A stretch of DNA of 64,000 nucleotides from G965207045 sp965207045 (GTDB lineage Bacteria > Pseudomonadota > Alphaproteobacteria > Rickettsiales > Anaplasmataceae), in assembly GCA_965207045.1 (NCBI GenBank), contig OZ242261.1, positions 62,001 through 126,000 on the forward strand, given 5' to 3'. The notes under the pieces were generated by a model, which ran no database searches, was not told the DNA's origin, and worked only from the letters and a program-made list of their open reading frames with translations. Position 1 is the stretch's first letter. The number at the start of each line of letters is the position of its first letter. The translations under genes and the position numbers were made by a program. Shown here piece after piece: positions 52,494 through 62,154 of the stretch.

Positions 52494-54416
52494 TTAAGAA
52501 AAAGAGCAATTTAATTCTTCTAGTTGCTGGCAATACACATCACCTAGAAGCGTGCTTGGTACATTATTATGATAAGATAACTGATTGTTATTCGATGTTG
52601 TCTGAGCATTCGACATGTCAGGATAACCTTGGTTGGTATGTCCGCGATTTTCATTTAACGATCTATCGAAATGGTCAAAATCTAATTTTGATGGCAGCTC
52701 CTCCATATTTGGAAGCATATCTTCTGCATTAGAAGAAGGATAATAATGTAGATGACCGCTATTCTCGGTTGTCTGAGCATTCGACATGTCAGGATAACCT
52801 TGGTTGGTATGTCCGCGATTTTCATTTAACGATCTATCGGAATGGTCAAAATCTAATTTTGATGGCAGCTCCTCCATATTTGGAATCATATATTCTGCAT
52901 CACAAGAAGGTAGCTGAACGCTCTTCGATGTTATCTGAGAATCCGACGTGCCAGAATGATCTTGATTGATATATCCCCAATTTTCATTTAACGATCTATC
53001 GGAATGGTTAAAATTTAACGCTTCTGACTCCAGCTGCTGCACACTATTAGAATGATAATAATGTGGCTGAGTGATATTTGACATTGTCTGAAAATGCGAC
53101 ATTTCGGGACAAGAGTAATGTGAGCTGAAATTGTTTGCTTTTAGCTGTGTGTTACATAGCTGCCGTTTCTTGGGACCTTCTTTCGTTTCTTCAAAATTTT
53201 TATAATTTATTTCTGTTGTTTTTATTTCACCACTTTTATCCGTGTTATTCTTCATCTTTGCTTTTTGATACTTTTCGATAATATTTTCGGCTGCATTAAT
53301 ACCATTGTATTCGTTATAGGATTGAGATATAAAGTAGTCTTCTCGCAAGGTGTTAAGTAAGATATAGTTGGGACGATACTGGTTGTTTAGTCCAGAGCTA
53401 TTTGTTAAGAACACGAATTTGCGAGATTCCGATTTTGCTTGTGTATTGTACTTTAGGTATCGTCCCTTTTTCTTCTCTTCTGTTGCTCTTTCAGTAAGAA
53501 GTTGTGCCTCATCTCTACTTATGCTTATTCCTTGTGATTTGAACCATTCTCCTTGATTTACAAGATCAAACAGCAGTTTTGCTCTGTCTTCAATATGCTT
53601 TATTCTTTTTTTTGAACTGTTTTTTTTATTATTTTTGTCGATTTTTTTAAAACTGTTACGATTTCCTGCTATTGTGTTATTCTTCACCTTTGTTTTTGGA
53701 TACTTTTTGATAATATTCTCGGCTGCATTAATACCATTGTATTTGTTATAGGAGTGAGGTATAAAGTAATCTGTTTGCAAGGTGTTAAGTACTATATGTG
53801 TTCCACCGCTATTTCTCTGTTGTGAGAATACAAATTTCTGATCTGATGTGCTGTATTGCAGGTATTGTTTCTTTGCCTTCTCTTCTTTTGCTCTTTCAGT
53901 AAGAAGTTGTGCCTCATTTCTACTTATGCTTATTCCTTTTAATTTGAACCATTCTCCTTGATTTACAAGATCAAGCAGCAGTTTTCTTCTGTCTGCAATA
54001 TGCCTTATACTGATTTTAGACTGTTTTTCTTTATTCTCCACCTTTGCTTTTGGATACTTTTTGATAATATTCTCGGCTGCATTAATACCATTGTGTTTGT
54101 TATAGGATTGAGGTATAAAGTAATCTTTGTGCAAGATGTTAAGTACTATATTATGTTCTCGATCGCCACTTCTCTGTTGTGAGAATATGAATTTCTTCTC
54201 TGATGTGTTGTAGCGCAGGTATCGTCCCTTTTTCTTCTCTTCTGTTGCTCTTTCAGTAAGAAGTTGTGCCTCATCTCTACTTATGCTTATTCCTTGTGAT
54301 TTGAACAATTCTCCTTGATTTACAAGACCAAACAGCAGTTTTGCTCTGTCTTTAATATGCTTTATATCGATTCTTTTAATATTTGTTCTTTCTGGTGTTA
54401 TTTTACTTTTTTGCAT
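52494..54416 (-). CDS. Repeat protein with two different tandem-repeat arrays
   Basis: I do not recognise this 640-residue protein. The N-terminal half has three copies of a ~100-residue unit. Each unit includes I.DR.KLLF.LVNQGE.FK, GISISRDEAQLLTERATEEK, a KFVFSQQR-like segment, (H)IVLNTL..DYFIPQSYN and GINAAENIIKKYPKAK. The copies are joined by basic linkers (NNKKNSSKKRIKH). The C-terminal third has four copies of a 51-57-residue unit around DHSDRSLNENRGHTNQGYPD, MSNAQTT and MLPNMEELPSKLDF. The last two are nearly identical, with a 171-bp spacing. Such acidic tandem repeats recall secreted repeat proteins of Ehrlichia and Anaplasma in architecture only. It is divergent from pheT and has a fair promoter. 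Confidence 0.65.
   Translation of the reverse strand: MQKSKITPERTNIKRIDIKHIKDRAKLLFGLVNQGELFKSQGISISRDEAQLLTERATEEKKKGRYLRYNTSEKKFIFSQQRSGDREHNIVLNILHKDYFIPQSYNKHNGINAAENIIKKYPKAKVENKEKQSKISIRHIADRRKLLLDLVNQGEWFKLKGISISRNEAQLLTERAKEEKAKKQYLQYSTSDQKFVFSQQRNSGGTHIVLNTLQTDYFIPHSYNKYNGINAAENIIKKYPKTKVKNNTIAGNRNSFKKIDKNNKKNSSKKRIKHIEDRAKLLFDLVNQGEWFKSQGISISRDEAQLLTERATEEKKKGRYLKYNTQAKSESRKFVFLTNSSGLNNQYRPNYILLNTLREDYFISQSYNEYNGINAAENIIEKYQKAKMKNNTDKSGEIKTTEINYKNFEETKEGPKKRQLCNTQLKANNFSSHYSCPEMSHFQTMSNITQPHYYHSNSVQQLESEALNFNHSDRSLNENWGYINQDHSGTSDSQITSKSVQLPSCDAEYMIPNMEELPSKLDFDHSDRSLNENRGHTNQGYPDMSNAQTTENSGHLHYYPSSNAEDMLPNMEELPSKLDFDHFDRSLNENRGHTNQGYPDMSNAQTTSNNNQLSYHNNVPSTLLGDVYCQQLEELNCSFS
52601..53110 (-). 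repeat. 51-57-codon tandem repeats in the 3' part of the gene at 52494
   Basis: Marker TCTGAG/TCTGAA blocks recur at 52601, 52772, 52934 and 53087, giving steps of 171, 162 and 153 bases. The first two copies differ at few positions, and the two upstream ones are more diverged. All steps are multiples of three, so copy changes leave the frame intact. Confidence 0.85.
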
Positions 54417-54452
54417 GTAATATACCCAATTAATTATACTTCTTAAAGTTTA

Positions 54453-54480
54453 AATATACTGCAATTAATATTGCAGTCAA
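54453..54480 (-). promoter_or_regulatory. Putative sigma-70 promoter for the repeat protein at 52494
   Basis: On the minus strand TTGACT (54480-54475) and TATATT (54458-54453) are separated by 16 bases. The spacer holds the palindrome GCAATATTAATTGC, a possible operator. The ATG follows about 37 bases downstream at 54416. Confidence 0.45.
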
Positions 54481-54583
54481 CTTTATATGATAAATATTTA
54501 CGTAATGTTTATTGCATACTGATTATAGTTTGCAAATATGCTGGCTTTAGGTTAACTTCAGTAGTTAATTGCTAAAAAGAAAA

Positions 54584-56905
54584 ATGAAATTTACTCTTTC
54601 TTGGTTAAAGGATCACTTAGAAACTGAGTGTAATTTGCATGAAATATCTGATAAATTGACAAATCTAGGCTTAGAAGTTGAAAAGATTGTAAGCAGTGAT
54701 GATTGCTTTATTATTTCTAGGATAGAAGATGTTAAGCCTCACCCCAATGCTGATAAATTAAGTGTTTGTGTGGTTGATAATGGAGAAGAGATCTTGCAGA
54801 TAGTCTGTGGAGCTAGCAATGTCAGGCCAAATATTAATGTCGTTCTTGCCAAGATTGGGACAACTATTCCTGTTAATGGTATGGTGGTAAAAAAATCAAA
54901 AATAAGGGGAGTAACTAGCAATGGTATGCTTTGCTCTGAATTTGAATTAGGTCTAGGGAAGAACTGTGCTGGTATTTTGGAATTAGATGAGGGGGCTCAA
55001 GTAGGTGAACGTTTTTTAAAGAACGAAGAAGTAATCGAGATTGCGATTACTCCTAATAGGGGTGATTGTTTAGGTGTGAGAGGGATAGCTAGGGATTTAG
55101 CTGCAGTTGGGTGTGGAAGATTAAAGCCATTGAAAGAAGTGAAAATTGAATTTTATGGCCATGAGTCTCCAATTAAAGTGGGAATTGATGATGTAACTGC
55201 TTGCAATTGTTTTATTGGTTGTTACATCGAAAATGTTAAAAGTATATCGTCCCCGGATTGGTTACAGAGTAGACTAAAGTCAGTAGGGTTAGAGCCAATT
55301 TCAGCATTGGTTGATATTACCAATTATTGTATGCTGAGTTTCAATCGGCCAATGCATGTATATGATGCAGATAAATTAACAGGTAAGTTATCTGTCAGGT
55401 GTGCTAATAAGGGTGAAAAGTTACAAGCTTTAAATAACAAGGAATATGAATTAGATGATGGTATTGCTGTTATTGCGGATGATAATGAAGTACAGGCCTT
55501 AGCTGGTATTATTGGTGGTAAAAATAGTGGATGCAGTATGAAGACAGCAAATGTTTTTTTAGAAGTCGCATCTTTTGATGCAATAAAAATTGGTATGAAC
55601 AGTCGCAAGCTCGGACTGGCAACGGACTCTAGCTATAGATTTGAAAGGTCTTTAGATAGTGACTTCACTATTGAAGGTGCAAAAATTGCAATTGATTTGA
55701 TTATGTCATTGTGTGGAGGGAAACCTTATAAGCTGACTATTGTAGGTGACAATAAAAAAGAAGTGCAAAAAATTCCATTTGATATGGAAAAAATCAAGAA
55801 AATCGCTGGATTTAAGATAGATGAACAGAGTGCAATAGATATCTTGCAAGATCTTGGTTTTACTTTAGAAAGGAAAGAAATAAGTGTTCCAACTTGGCGT
55901 AACGATATTGGCGCGATAGCTGATATTGCAGAAGAAATATTGCGTGTAAAAGGTTATAACAGTATACCATTAAAGCCCTTGCCTGATATTATGCATAAGA
56001 GAAATTTTGATATTCTTTCACTGCACCGTGATGTATTGATAAATTCCGGTATGTATGAAGTGATAACCTGGTCATTTATGGATTCTAAGAAAGCTATCCT
56101 ACAGAATGGCTTAATTAAGCATGAATTAATTAAGATTAAAAACCCTATGAGTGAAAATCTTGATGTAATGAGGCCTTCCATTATACCAAATTTATTGGAT
56201 GTAATGGCGAATAATTTTGCTCGTGGTGAAACAAGTATTGCGATTTTTGAAATTGGCGCAGTTTATGGTGGAGAAGCGAAAGAAAAACAAATGATAGCTG
56301 GTTTAAGGGCTGGTTTTAGTGGAAAGAGAAATATATATGCTCCACAGAGAAGGTATGACATTTTTGATGTTAAAGCTGATGTCTTGCAGATTTTGGAGCA
56401 ATATAATATTACTTCTCCGCAGCTTGCAAGAGAAGCTCCTGGGTATTATCACCCTGGTCGTTCTGGAACTTTTAAGCTTGGTAAGGTAGTTTTAGCATAC
56501 TTTGGGGAGTTGTTAGAACATTATAATGTTAATAGGGTTAATATATTTGAAGTATTTATAGAACGTGTTTTTTTAGTAAAGAAAAAAAATAAATCTAAGA
56601 AAGTATCAATTTATCAGGCTGTGAATAGAGATTTTGCTTTTGTAGTTAAAAAAGAAGTTAGTGTTAAAGATATCGTTCAAGCTATTAATGAAAGTGAGAA
56701 AAATTTGATAAAGGAAATAGAGGTGTTTGATGTTTATGAGGGAAAAGATATAGGTGAAAAAAATAAATCAGTTGCTATAGCGGTAAAAATGCAAGCAAAT
56801 GATAGGACACTTAGTGAAAGTGATATTAGTTGTGTGCACAGTGCTATTATTGATCATGTGGGAAGAAAAACAGGTGGAATTCTACGGAGAGATTATGAAA
56901 TTTAG
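54584..56905 (+). CDS. pheT: Phenylalanyl-tRNA synthetase beta subunit
   Basis: PheT is the large subunit of the heterotetrameric Phe-tRNA ligase. From ATG 54584 (MKFTLSWLKDHLETE) it has 773 residues, normal for the family. It shows the tRNA-binding domain (SRIEDVKPHPNADKLSVCVV then GVTSNGMLCSEFELGL), the B3/B4 editing region with LVDITNYCMLSFNRPMHVYD, and B5 with LGLATDSSYRFERSLDSDF and SVPTWRNDI. The C-terminal anticodon-binding fold has AVNRDFAFVV and ends near IDHVGRKTGGILR. An upstream in-frame TTG at 54569 is less likely. pheS is not adjacent. Confidence 0.96.
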   Translation: MKFTLSWLKDHLETECNLHEISDKLTNLGLEVEKIVSSDDCFIISRIEDVKPHPNADKLSVCVVDNGEEILQIVCGASNVRPNINVVLAKIGTTIPVNGMVVKKSKIRGVTSNGMLCSEFELGLGKNCAGILELDEGAQVGERFLKNEEVIEIAITPNRGDCLGVRGIARDLAAVGCGRLKPLKEVKIEFYGHESPIKVGIDDVTACNCFIGCYIENVKSISSPDWLQSRLKSVGLEPISALVDITNYCMLSFNRPMHVYDADKLTGKLSVRCANKGEKLQALNNKEYELDDGIAVIADDNEVQALAGIIGGKNSGCSMKTANVFLEVASFDAIKIGMNSRKLGLATDSSYRFERSLDSDFTIEGAKIAIDLIMSLCGGKPYKLTIVGDNKKEVQKIPFDMEKIKKIAGFKIDEQSAIDILQDLGFTLERKEISVPTWRNDIGAIADIAEEILRVKGYNSIPLKPLPDIMHKRNFDILSLHRDVLINSGMYEVITWSFMDSKKAILQNGLIKHELIKIKNPMSENLDVMRPSIIPNLLDVMANNFARGETSIAIFEIGAVYGGEAKEKQMIAGLRAGFSGKRNIYAPQRRYDIFDVKADVLQILEQYNITSPQLAREAPGYYHPGRSGTFKLGKVVLAYFGELLEHYNVNRVNIFEVFIERVFLVKKKNKSKKVSIYQAVNRDFAFVVKKEVSVKDIVQAINESEKNLIKEIEVFDVYEGKDIGEKNKSVAIAVKMQANDRTLSESDISCVHSAIIDHVGRKTGGILRRDYEI

Positions 56906-57489
56906 TAGGAAAATATGCTAAGTTCATAACATTGACGTAAATCTATTAGGTTGTGTTAATATAGATATTACTTGAGATAAAAGGATGTATTCTGTTCTTT
57001 TATGTGAATAGCAAAGCAAAGGTTTGAATATGCTTTTGCGAGCTATTAGGGAGAATTTTATCTGGGTTTTGTACTTTTTTTCTATTCATAAGAAAGTAAC
57101 CATATATAAAGGTTTTTTGTTTTTCCTTTATTCTTTCCATTTAGTTCTATCCATGAAGATATCTCCTGTTGAAAACAGAAATATAAATAACAGTCTTTAT
57201 TTTACTTATTTTATGTATGATTTTCTTTTTACATAGGAAATGTCTGAAAGACGACTGTAATATTTCCTTTATGTGAAAAGCCTAAATAACGTTAGTTTAG
57301 TTTAATAGATTAAAAAATAAATAATAGCAATGTGTTAGTCATTATGCTACTTCCTTTTGTCTATTGTAATGATAAGGTTTTTTATCTTTTACAAGTTGAT
57401 GTGTAAGTGATTTTGATTTTTGCTTCTACTAAAAGAGAAGGTACAAAGGCTTCTATTCTTTGCACCTTTCCTGGTTTTTTATTTCTGAT
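56906..57489. other. Intergenic region between pheT and dnaK
   Basis: These 584 bases hold a 70-codon plus-strand frame (57024-57236) coding for a very hydrophobic, Phe/Tyr-rich peptide that I do not trust, and a hairpin near the dnaK end (57438-57468). Nothing else was found. Confidence 0.4.
57438..57468 (+). terminator. Hairpin between convergent pheT and dnaK
   Basis: AAGGTACAAAG (57438-57448) pairs with CTTTGCACCTT (57458-57468) with one mismatch and a 9-base loop. It is followed on the plus strand by TCCTGGTTTTTTATTT, a plausible T tract. It lies 22 bases beyond the dnaK stop and could serve both directions. Confidence 0.6.
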
Positions 57490-59448
57490 TTATTTTTTAC
57501 TATTGTTGTCTTTGACTTCTTCATAATCAGAATCAACGACCTTTTCATCTTCTTTAGAAGAGCCACCATTCTCATTATTTGAAGCCGTGTTGTCACCACC
57601 ACTGTTATTACCTGCTTCAGAAGATTGTGGTTGCTGTTGTTGAGAAGCTTTCTGCATAATAGCTTCACCGAGCTTCATTGCAGCTTTGGATAAAGTGTCA
57701 GTTCTTTTGATGATCTCTTCTGCATCTTTGCTGTCTAATACTTCTTTCAAATTATTAATTGCATTTTCAATGTCAGATTTTTCGTTAGCACTGATCTTGT
57801 CTCCATGTTCTTTTAAAGATTGTTCAGTAGAATGAATTAAGCTATCGGCGCTATTTTTTGCTTCAACAGCTTTCCTTTTTTTTCTGTCTTCTTGTGCTTT
57901 ACTTTCTGCATCTTTAACCATCTTATCTATTTCAGCATCAGATAGCCCACCAGAAGCTTGAATTGTAACGTGTTGCTCTTTGCCAGTACCCTTATCTTTA
58001 GCAGAAACGTTAACTATGCCATTAGCGTCTATGTCAAAAGCGACTTCAATTTGGGGAATTCCACGAGGGGAAGGGGGGATGCCATCTAAAGTAAATTGTC
58101 CTAACAGTTTATTGTTCTCTGCCATTTCCCTTTCTCCTTGGAAGACGCGCAGAGTCACTGCTGTCTGATTATCTGCTGCAGTAGAAAAAGTTTGGCTTTT
58201 CTTTGTTGGAATTGTAGTATTGCGTTCTATGAGACGAGTGAATACTCCACCAAGAGTTTCGATTCCTAATGATAAAGGTGTGACATCCAGCAATAAAACG
58301 TCACTGCTATTATCTTGTAACATGCTTCCTTGAATTGCAGCACCCATTGCGACAATTTCATCTGGGTTAACACCTCTATGAGGTTCTTTTCCAAAGAAAT
58401 TTTTTACTTCTTCAATAACTTTTGGCATTCTTGTCATTCCACCAACTAGAATTACTTCATCTATTTTATTACGTGAAATTTCAGCATCATCCAAAGCCTT
58501 TCTGCATGGTTCTAATGAACGTTTAATTAAATCCATGACAAGCATTTCCAGTTTGGCTCTGGAGATCTTAATTACTAGGTGTTTAGGGCCACTCTCATTA
58601 GCTGTTATGTAGGGTAAATTTACCTCAGTTTCCAGTGTGCTGGATAACTCTTTTTTAGCTTTTTCTGCAGCTTCTTTTAAGCGTTGCATTGCTAGAATAT
58701 CGTTTTTGAGATCAATCCCATTATTTTGTTTAAATTCCTTGATTAGAAAATCTAATATTGCGTTATCAAAGTCTTCACCACCTAAATGAGTATCACCGTT
58801 TGTTGACTTTACTTCAAAGACACCATCATCAAGTGCTAAAATTGATACATCGAAAGTTCCACCACCAAGATCATATACAACAACATTTTGATTGCCTGTT
58901 TTTTTATTAAATCCATATGCTAGTGCTGCTGCTGTAGGCTCATTTATAATACGTAATACCTCAAGTCCTGCAATTTTTCCTGCATCTTTTGTTGCTTGTC
59001 TTTGGGCATCATCAAAATAAGCTGGTACGGTTATAACGGCCTTCCTAACTTTTTGCCCTAAGTAATTTTCAGCTGTTTCCTTCATTTTTTGCAAAACAAA
59101 AGCGCCTATTTGGCTTGGAGAGTATTCTTTTCCACGTACTTCAAACCAGACATCACCACTTTTTGAGCGGATTAATTTGTAGCTGACTTTTGAATCTTTT
59201 GCTTCCTGTTCATTATATTTGCGTCCTATAAACCTTTTAGAGGCGAAGATTGTATTTTGTGCATTAGTGACTGCTTGACGAACTGCCGGAATACCAATAG
59301 TACGACTACCATCATCAAGAAATGCAACGACAGAAGGAGTTGTTCTAAAACCTTCAGAATTCTCTATAACATGTGCATCATTACCCTGCATGGTAGCAAC
59401 ACAAGAATTTGTTGTGCCTAAATCTATTCCCATTACTGCTTCTGCCAT
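57490..59448 (-). CDS. dnaK: Chaperone protein DnaK (Hsp70)
   Basis: DnaK is the central ATP-driven folding chaperone; its exchange factor GrpE is at 22292. The 652-residue product has GIDLGTTNSCVATMQG (7-22), INEPTAAALAYGF, VYDLGGGTFDVSIL, VILVGGMTRMPKV and the substrate domain start LLLDVTPLSLGIETLGG. The C-terminal tail is Gln/Asn/Ser-rich, ends in acidic VVDSDYEEVKDNNSKK, and keeps the usual DxxYEEVKD form. An AAGGAG site precedes the ATG. dnaJ does not follow. Confidence 0.97.
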   Translation of the reverse strand: MAEAVMGIDLGTTNSCVATMQGNDAHVIENSEGFRTTPSVVAFLDDGSRTIGIPAVRQAVTNAQNTIFASKRFIGRKYNEQEAKDSKVSYKLIRSKSGDVWFEVRGKEYSPSQIGAFVLQKMKETAENYLGQKVRKAVITVPAYFDDAQRQATKDAGKIAGLEVLRIINEPTAAALAYGFNKKTGNQNVVVYDLGGGTFDVSILALDDGVFEVKSTNGDTHLGGEDFDNAILDFLIKEFKQNNGIDLKNDILAMQRLKEAAEKAKKELSSTLETEVNLPYITANESGPKHLVIKISRAKLEMLVMDLIKRSLEPCRKALDDAEISRNKIDEVILVGGMTRMPKVIEEVKNFFGKEPHRGVNPDEIVAMGAAIQGSMLQDNSSDVLLLDVTPLSLGIETLGGVFTRLIERNTTIPTKKSQTFSTAADNQTAVTLRVFQGEREMAENNKLLGQFTLDGIPPSPRGIPQIEVAFDIDANGIVNVSAKDKGTGKEQHVTIQASGGLSDAEIDKMVKDAESKAQEDRKKRKAVEAKNSADSLIHSTEQSLKEHGDKISANEKSDIENAINNLKEVLDSKDAEEIIKRTDTLSKAAMKLGEAIMQKASQQQQPQSSEAGNNSGGDNTASNNENGGSSKEDEKVVDSDYEEVKDNNSKK

Positions 59449-59873
59449 AAAAATCTCCTTGAACTATTTATATTTAAACCATAAAGTCTGATATAAACAT
59501 TTATCTGAAAAACACAAGCTTAGCTAAGAATTTAATGAATGCTAATTGCACCTTTCTGAAAAAAAAATCAACATATAATATCACAAAAATACTTAATAAT
59601 ATTCTTGCTTTTTTACCAGCAATTGATTGGAAAATCTGATACTAATTGCAATAAACCCTTCTGTATTGGTTTGGTACATTTTTTGAAATTACAAATATGA
59701 TGCTATCGAGGAAATTTTGTTATAAAGTTTTTTTTATTGATTTTATACTTGATTTAAAATATTAAAGATATTCTTGGAAAAACTTAGAGCCTAATACTTG
59801 GTAATGTAGAAATAAACTCAAGCAATTTTGTGGATCCATTGCTAAAATGGGAGAAATGGTAAATAAGTCATAA

Positions 59874-60165
59874 ATGGAAAACAAGTGTGTAAATGAGATC
59901 GAGCTTTTAGTAAAATTGGATGAGGTAAACAAAAAATTGTTTGATGCGGTAAAAACTAATTGGTCTGGATTAGAAACAGAAAAAGAAAGTAAAATATGTC
60001 TTGATTAGTAGTGAAAATGAAGAAGTAAACGGGATGTTATTGCATAAGCAAGGGAATATGGAAAAGAAGAAAGTATAAATGCATACACATAACACATATC
60101 AAGAAGTAAATGTAAAAGAAACAATAGAAAATTGGGAACACGAATTAGAGAAAAAAAGAGGTAGT
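59874..60165 (+). pseudogene. Remnant of an unidentified helical protein gene
   Basis: The frame from ATG 59874 reads NEIELLVKLDEVNKKLFDAV and KTNWSGLETEKES and then stops. A shifted frame continues with LISSENEEVNGMLLHKQGN and stops again. The helical, charged style and the proximity to flgF recall small flagellar chaperones, but the likeness is too weak to name it. Confidence 0.4.
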
Positions 60166-60423
60166 TAGAGATATAATGGTAAAAGTTTGGAATGCAGGAA
60201 AAATACTAAAAGTTGGCTAAAAATATGAAGAAAATAATAAAGATGCAAGATAAGATTTTCTTTTGTGAATAGATATGCATTTCTTAACATTTGTCTACTT
60301 ACAGTATAACTATCTTGAAATCTTAGGTAATATTTTTGCTGATAATTTATCTAAGATTAATTGCTGAATTAAAAAGTATATGCTTTTTATCTTGTGTTCA
60401 ATTATCTTCTATTTCATGATCAT

Positions 60424-61150
60424 CTAAGTCATATAAACAGGAATGGTGCCAAGAAGAGTAGCTATGTGGAGAAAAAGTAATTCTATAACACTCTTGAAAT
60501 TTTTATATGTATTTGCAAGTTCAGTAGGTACAAAACTGTTTAGTAAATCTACATAGATTTTGTTGTCTGTAATTAGTACAAAATCTATACTTTCATACAT
60601 TGCAGCATTTTGGTAAAAATTTCCATCATATTGTTTTCTCCTTCATATTACTCCTGAATATCTGTGAAAACCAAGCAGGAAATTGATTGGCAATTTTTTG
60701 TTTTTCTTGGTTATTTTGCTGTTCTAAAAGTTGCTTGGACATATAGTTCAGGTGCTTCTTATTTTAATTCAGATATCAACGCTTTTTGGTCAGAAATGCG
60801 TTTGCAAAATAGGCTTTAATGCATACTGAATTGTTTGTCTATGTAGTTATCAAGAGTTATAGTGGCCATTCTTACTTTGTAATTAATGTTAGGTTTGAAG
60901 TGTAAGACTGAATTCTAAATAACATCTTCTTTACCGAGGTTAAAACTATCAATTCTGCCATATTTGCACTTTAGGCAAAAACAATATACATTCCAATCTA
61001 AGATAGTTTTTTTACTTTATCATAAACTCCTATTACTCCAATATTACGCTGCTTATCTTCAGATTCTTTTATGTTAACGATAGAATTGCCAGCTGTCATT
61101 TATGAAGAGAACAAAAAGCCGAAGTAGGTATGTCCAACAATCGCTCCTAC
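60424..61150 (-). pseudogene. Remnant of an unidentified gene with several frameshifts
   Basis: Minus-strand pieces in shifting frames read NSIVNIKESEDKQRNIGVIG, WNVYCFCLKCKYGRIDSFNL, HFKPNINYKVRMATITLDNY, SDQKALISELK, EQQNNQEKQKIANQFPAW and finally NFYQNAAMYESIDFVLITDN and ELANTYKNFKSVIELLFLHI to a stop at 60424. The pieces look protein-like and lie in consistent order, but in-frame stops and shifts prevent expression. I do not recognise the family. Confidence 0.5.
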
Positions 61151-61355
61151 AAAGGGTTTTCACAGTGAGCTCATTATACGCTACTACTCTAACAACTAGT
61201 AGTTAATTAATGCTATGATAATAATATAAGATCATGATTGTGTTATCAAGTAAAAAAAAGTGGTTATGCTGTGTTTCTTTTGTATGCATAAGCTTATTAA
61301 TTGAATATATAAACTATGTATTGAACGAGCTGCATTAGTGAATAAAGTACATTTG

Positions 61356-62066
61356 CTACTCATTTCTAAGTAGGACTTGCATTATATCGTTGCTTAATTT
61401 GTTCACATTATTTGCAAAATTTGTTGCTTGATCAAAACTTCTTGATATGTCTATCAAATTTTTTATTTCTATGATACTTGAAGAATTTGAGTCTTCTAAT
61501 ATACCTTGCAAGACATGAGCATTTTCCACTAGCCGTGCTTCATTTTCTGTACGTAACAACGTAGCTCCTTCTTTACGCAAGGTTCCTAGATCAACAAAAG
61601 TAAATATGCCTATCCTATCGACAACTTCACCGTTATTAAAAACAACACCAGATGTGTCAACAAATATTTTATTCACTTCACCTGTATTAAAAGAAATTGG
61701 TTTACCTTCTCTATTTAATACAGGTAGACCATTTGAATTTGCCAATTGAGCATTTTCATCTATAACAAAGGCACCGTTTCTTGTATATCTAACTCCCTTA
61801 GTAGATTCAACTGCAAAGTAATTATTAGGGGTAGATATAGCAAGATCTAATGGGTTACCAGTCTGCTTAAGACCTCCTACTGATCTATCAATAGCAACTG
61901 ATATATCATTTGCAAAAGTTAAATGGCCATGATTATACTGTTTTGTTATTGCTATGCCTTTTTGATAACCAGGACTATTGGAGTTTGCAATGTTGTTATT
62001 TGTTACCTGAAGCTGATTGAAAAGAGAAATTCTGCCGGATAAATTAACATATTTAGATTGTTCCAT
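61356..62066 (-). CDS. flgF: Flagellar basal-body rod protein FlgF
   Basis: FlgF is a proximal-rod protein of the flagellar basal body. The 236-residue product has the rod-protein N-terminus LFNQLQVTNNNIANSNSPGY (the NIANxxTPG-type motif), GNPLDLAIS followed by NNYFAVESTKGVRYTRNGAF, DENAQLANSNGLPVLN, and a C-terminal helix that ends the family pattern (LIDISRSFDQATNFANNVNK). FlgG is similar but longer (about 260), so FlgF fits better. The ATG at 62066 is only 11 bases after the CCA of tRNA-His on the same strand, with no ribosome site between. No other rod or hook gene adjoins it. Confidence 0.87.
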   Translation of the reverse strand: MEQSKYVNLSGRISLFNQLQVTNNNIANSNSPGYQKGIAITKQYNHGHLTFANDISVAIDRSVGGLKQTGNPLDLAISTPNNYFAVESTKGVRYTRNGAFVIDENAQLANSNGLPVLNREGKPISFNTGEVNKIFVDTSGVVFNNGEVVDRIGIFTFVDLGTLRKEGATLLRTENEARLVENAHVLQGILEDSNSSSIIEIKNLIDISRSFDQATNFANNVNKLSNDIMQVLLRNE

Positions 62067-62080
62067 GACAAGTATAGTGG

Positions 62081-62154
62081 GGTGGATGACCGGGATCGAA
62101 CCGGCGACATTCAGTACCACAAACTGACGCTCTAACCAACTGAGCTACACCCAC
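62081..62154 (-). tRNA. tRNA-His (anticodon GTG)
   Basis: The minus strand folds into a full cloverleaf: acceptor GTGGGTG/CATCCAC (one G-T pair), D arm GCTC...GAGC, anticodon arm TCAGT-TTGTGGT-ACTGA with GTG, and T arm GCCGG-TTCGATC-CCGGT. A G stands at position -1 (62155) opposite discriminator C, the hallmark of tRNA-His, and CCA is encoded at 62078-62080. Confidence 0.96.

Larger units (their letters stand above)
59449..61355. other. 1.9-kb stretch with no intact gene
   Basis: No long frame is open on either strand. The first ~400 bases are AT-rich spacer with the dnaK leader. Short frames with normal-looking codon use continue across stops at 59874-60165 (plus) and 60424-61150 (minus), listed separately. 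It behaves like a gene graveyard. Confidence 0.7.

Noticed and set aside
57024..57236. 70-codon hydrophobic frame between pheT and dnaK
   Set aside because: Phe/Tyr/Leu content is that of AT-rich noncoding DNA, there is no good ribosome site, and no family is recognised.
59460..59600. Heat-shock (sigma-32) promoter upstream of dnaK
   Set aside because: A CTTG-like element exists, but I could not match a convincing -10 at proper spacing.
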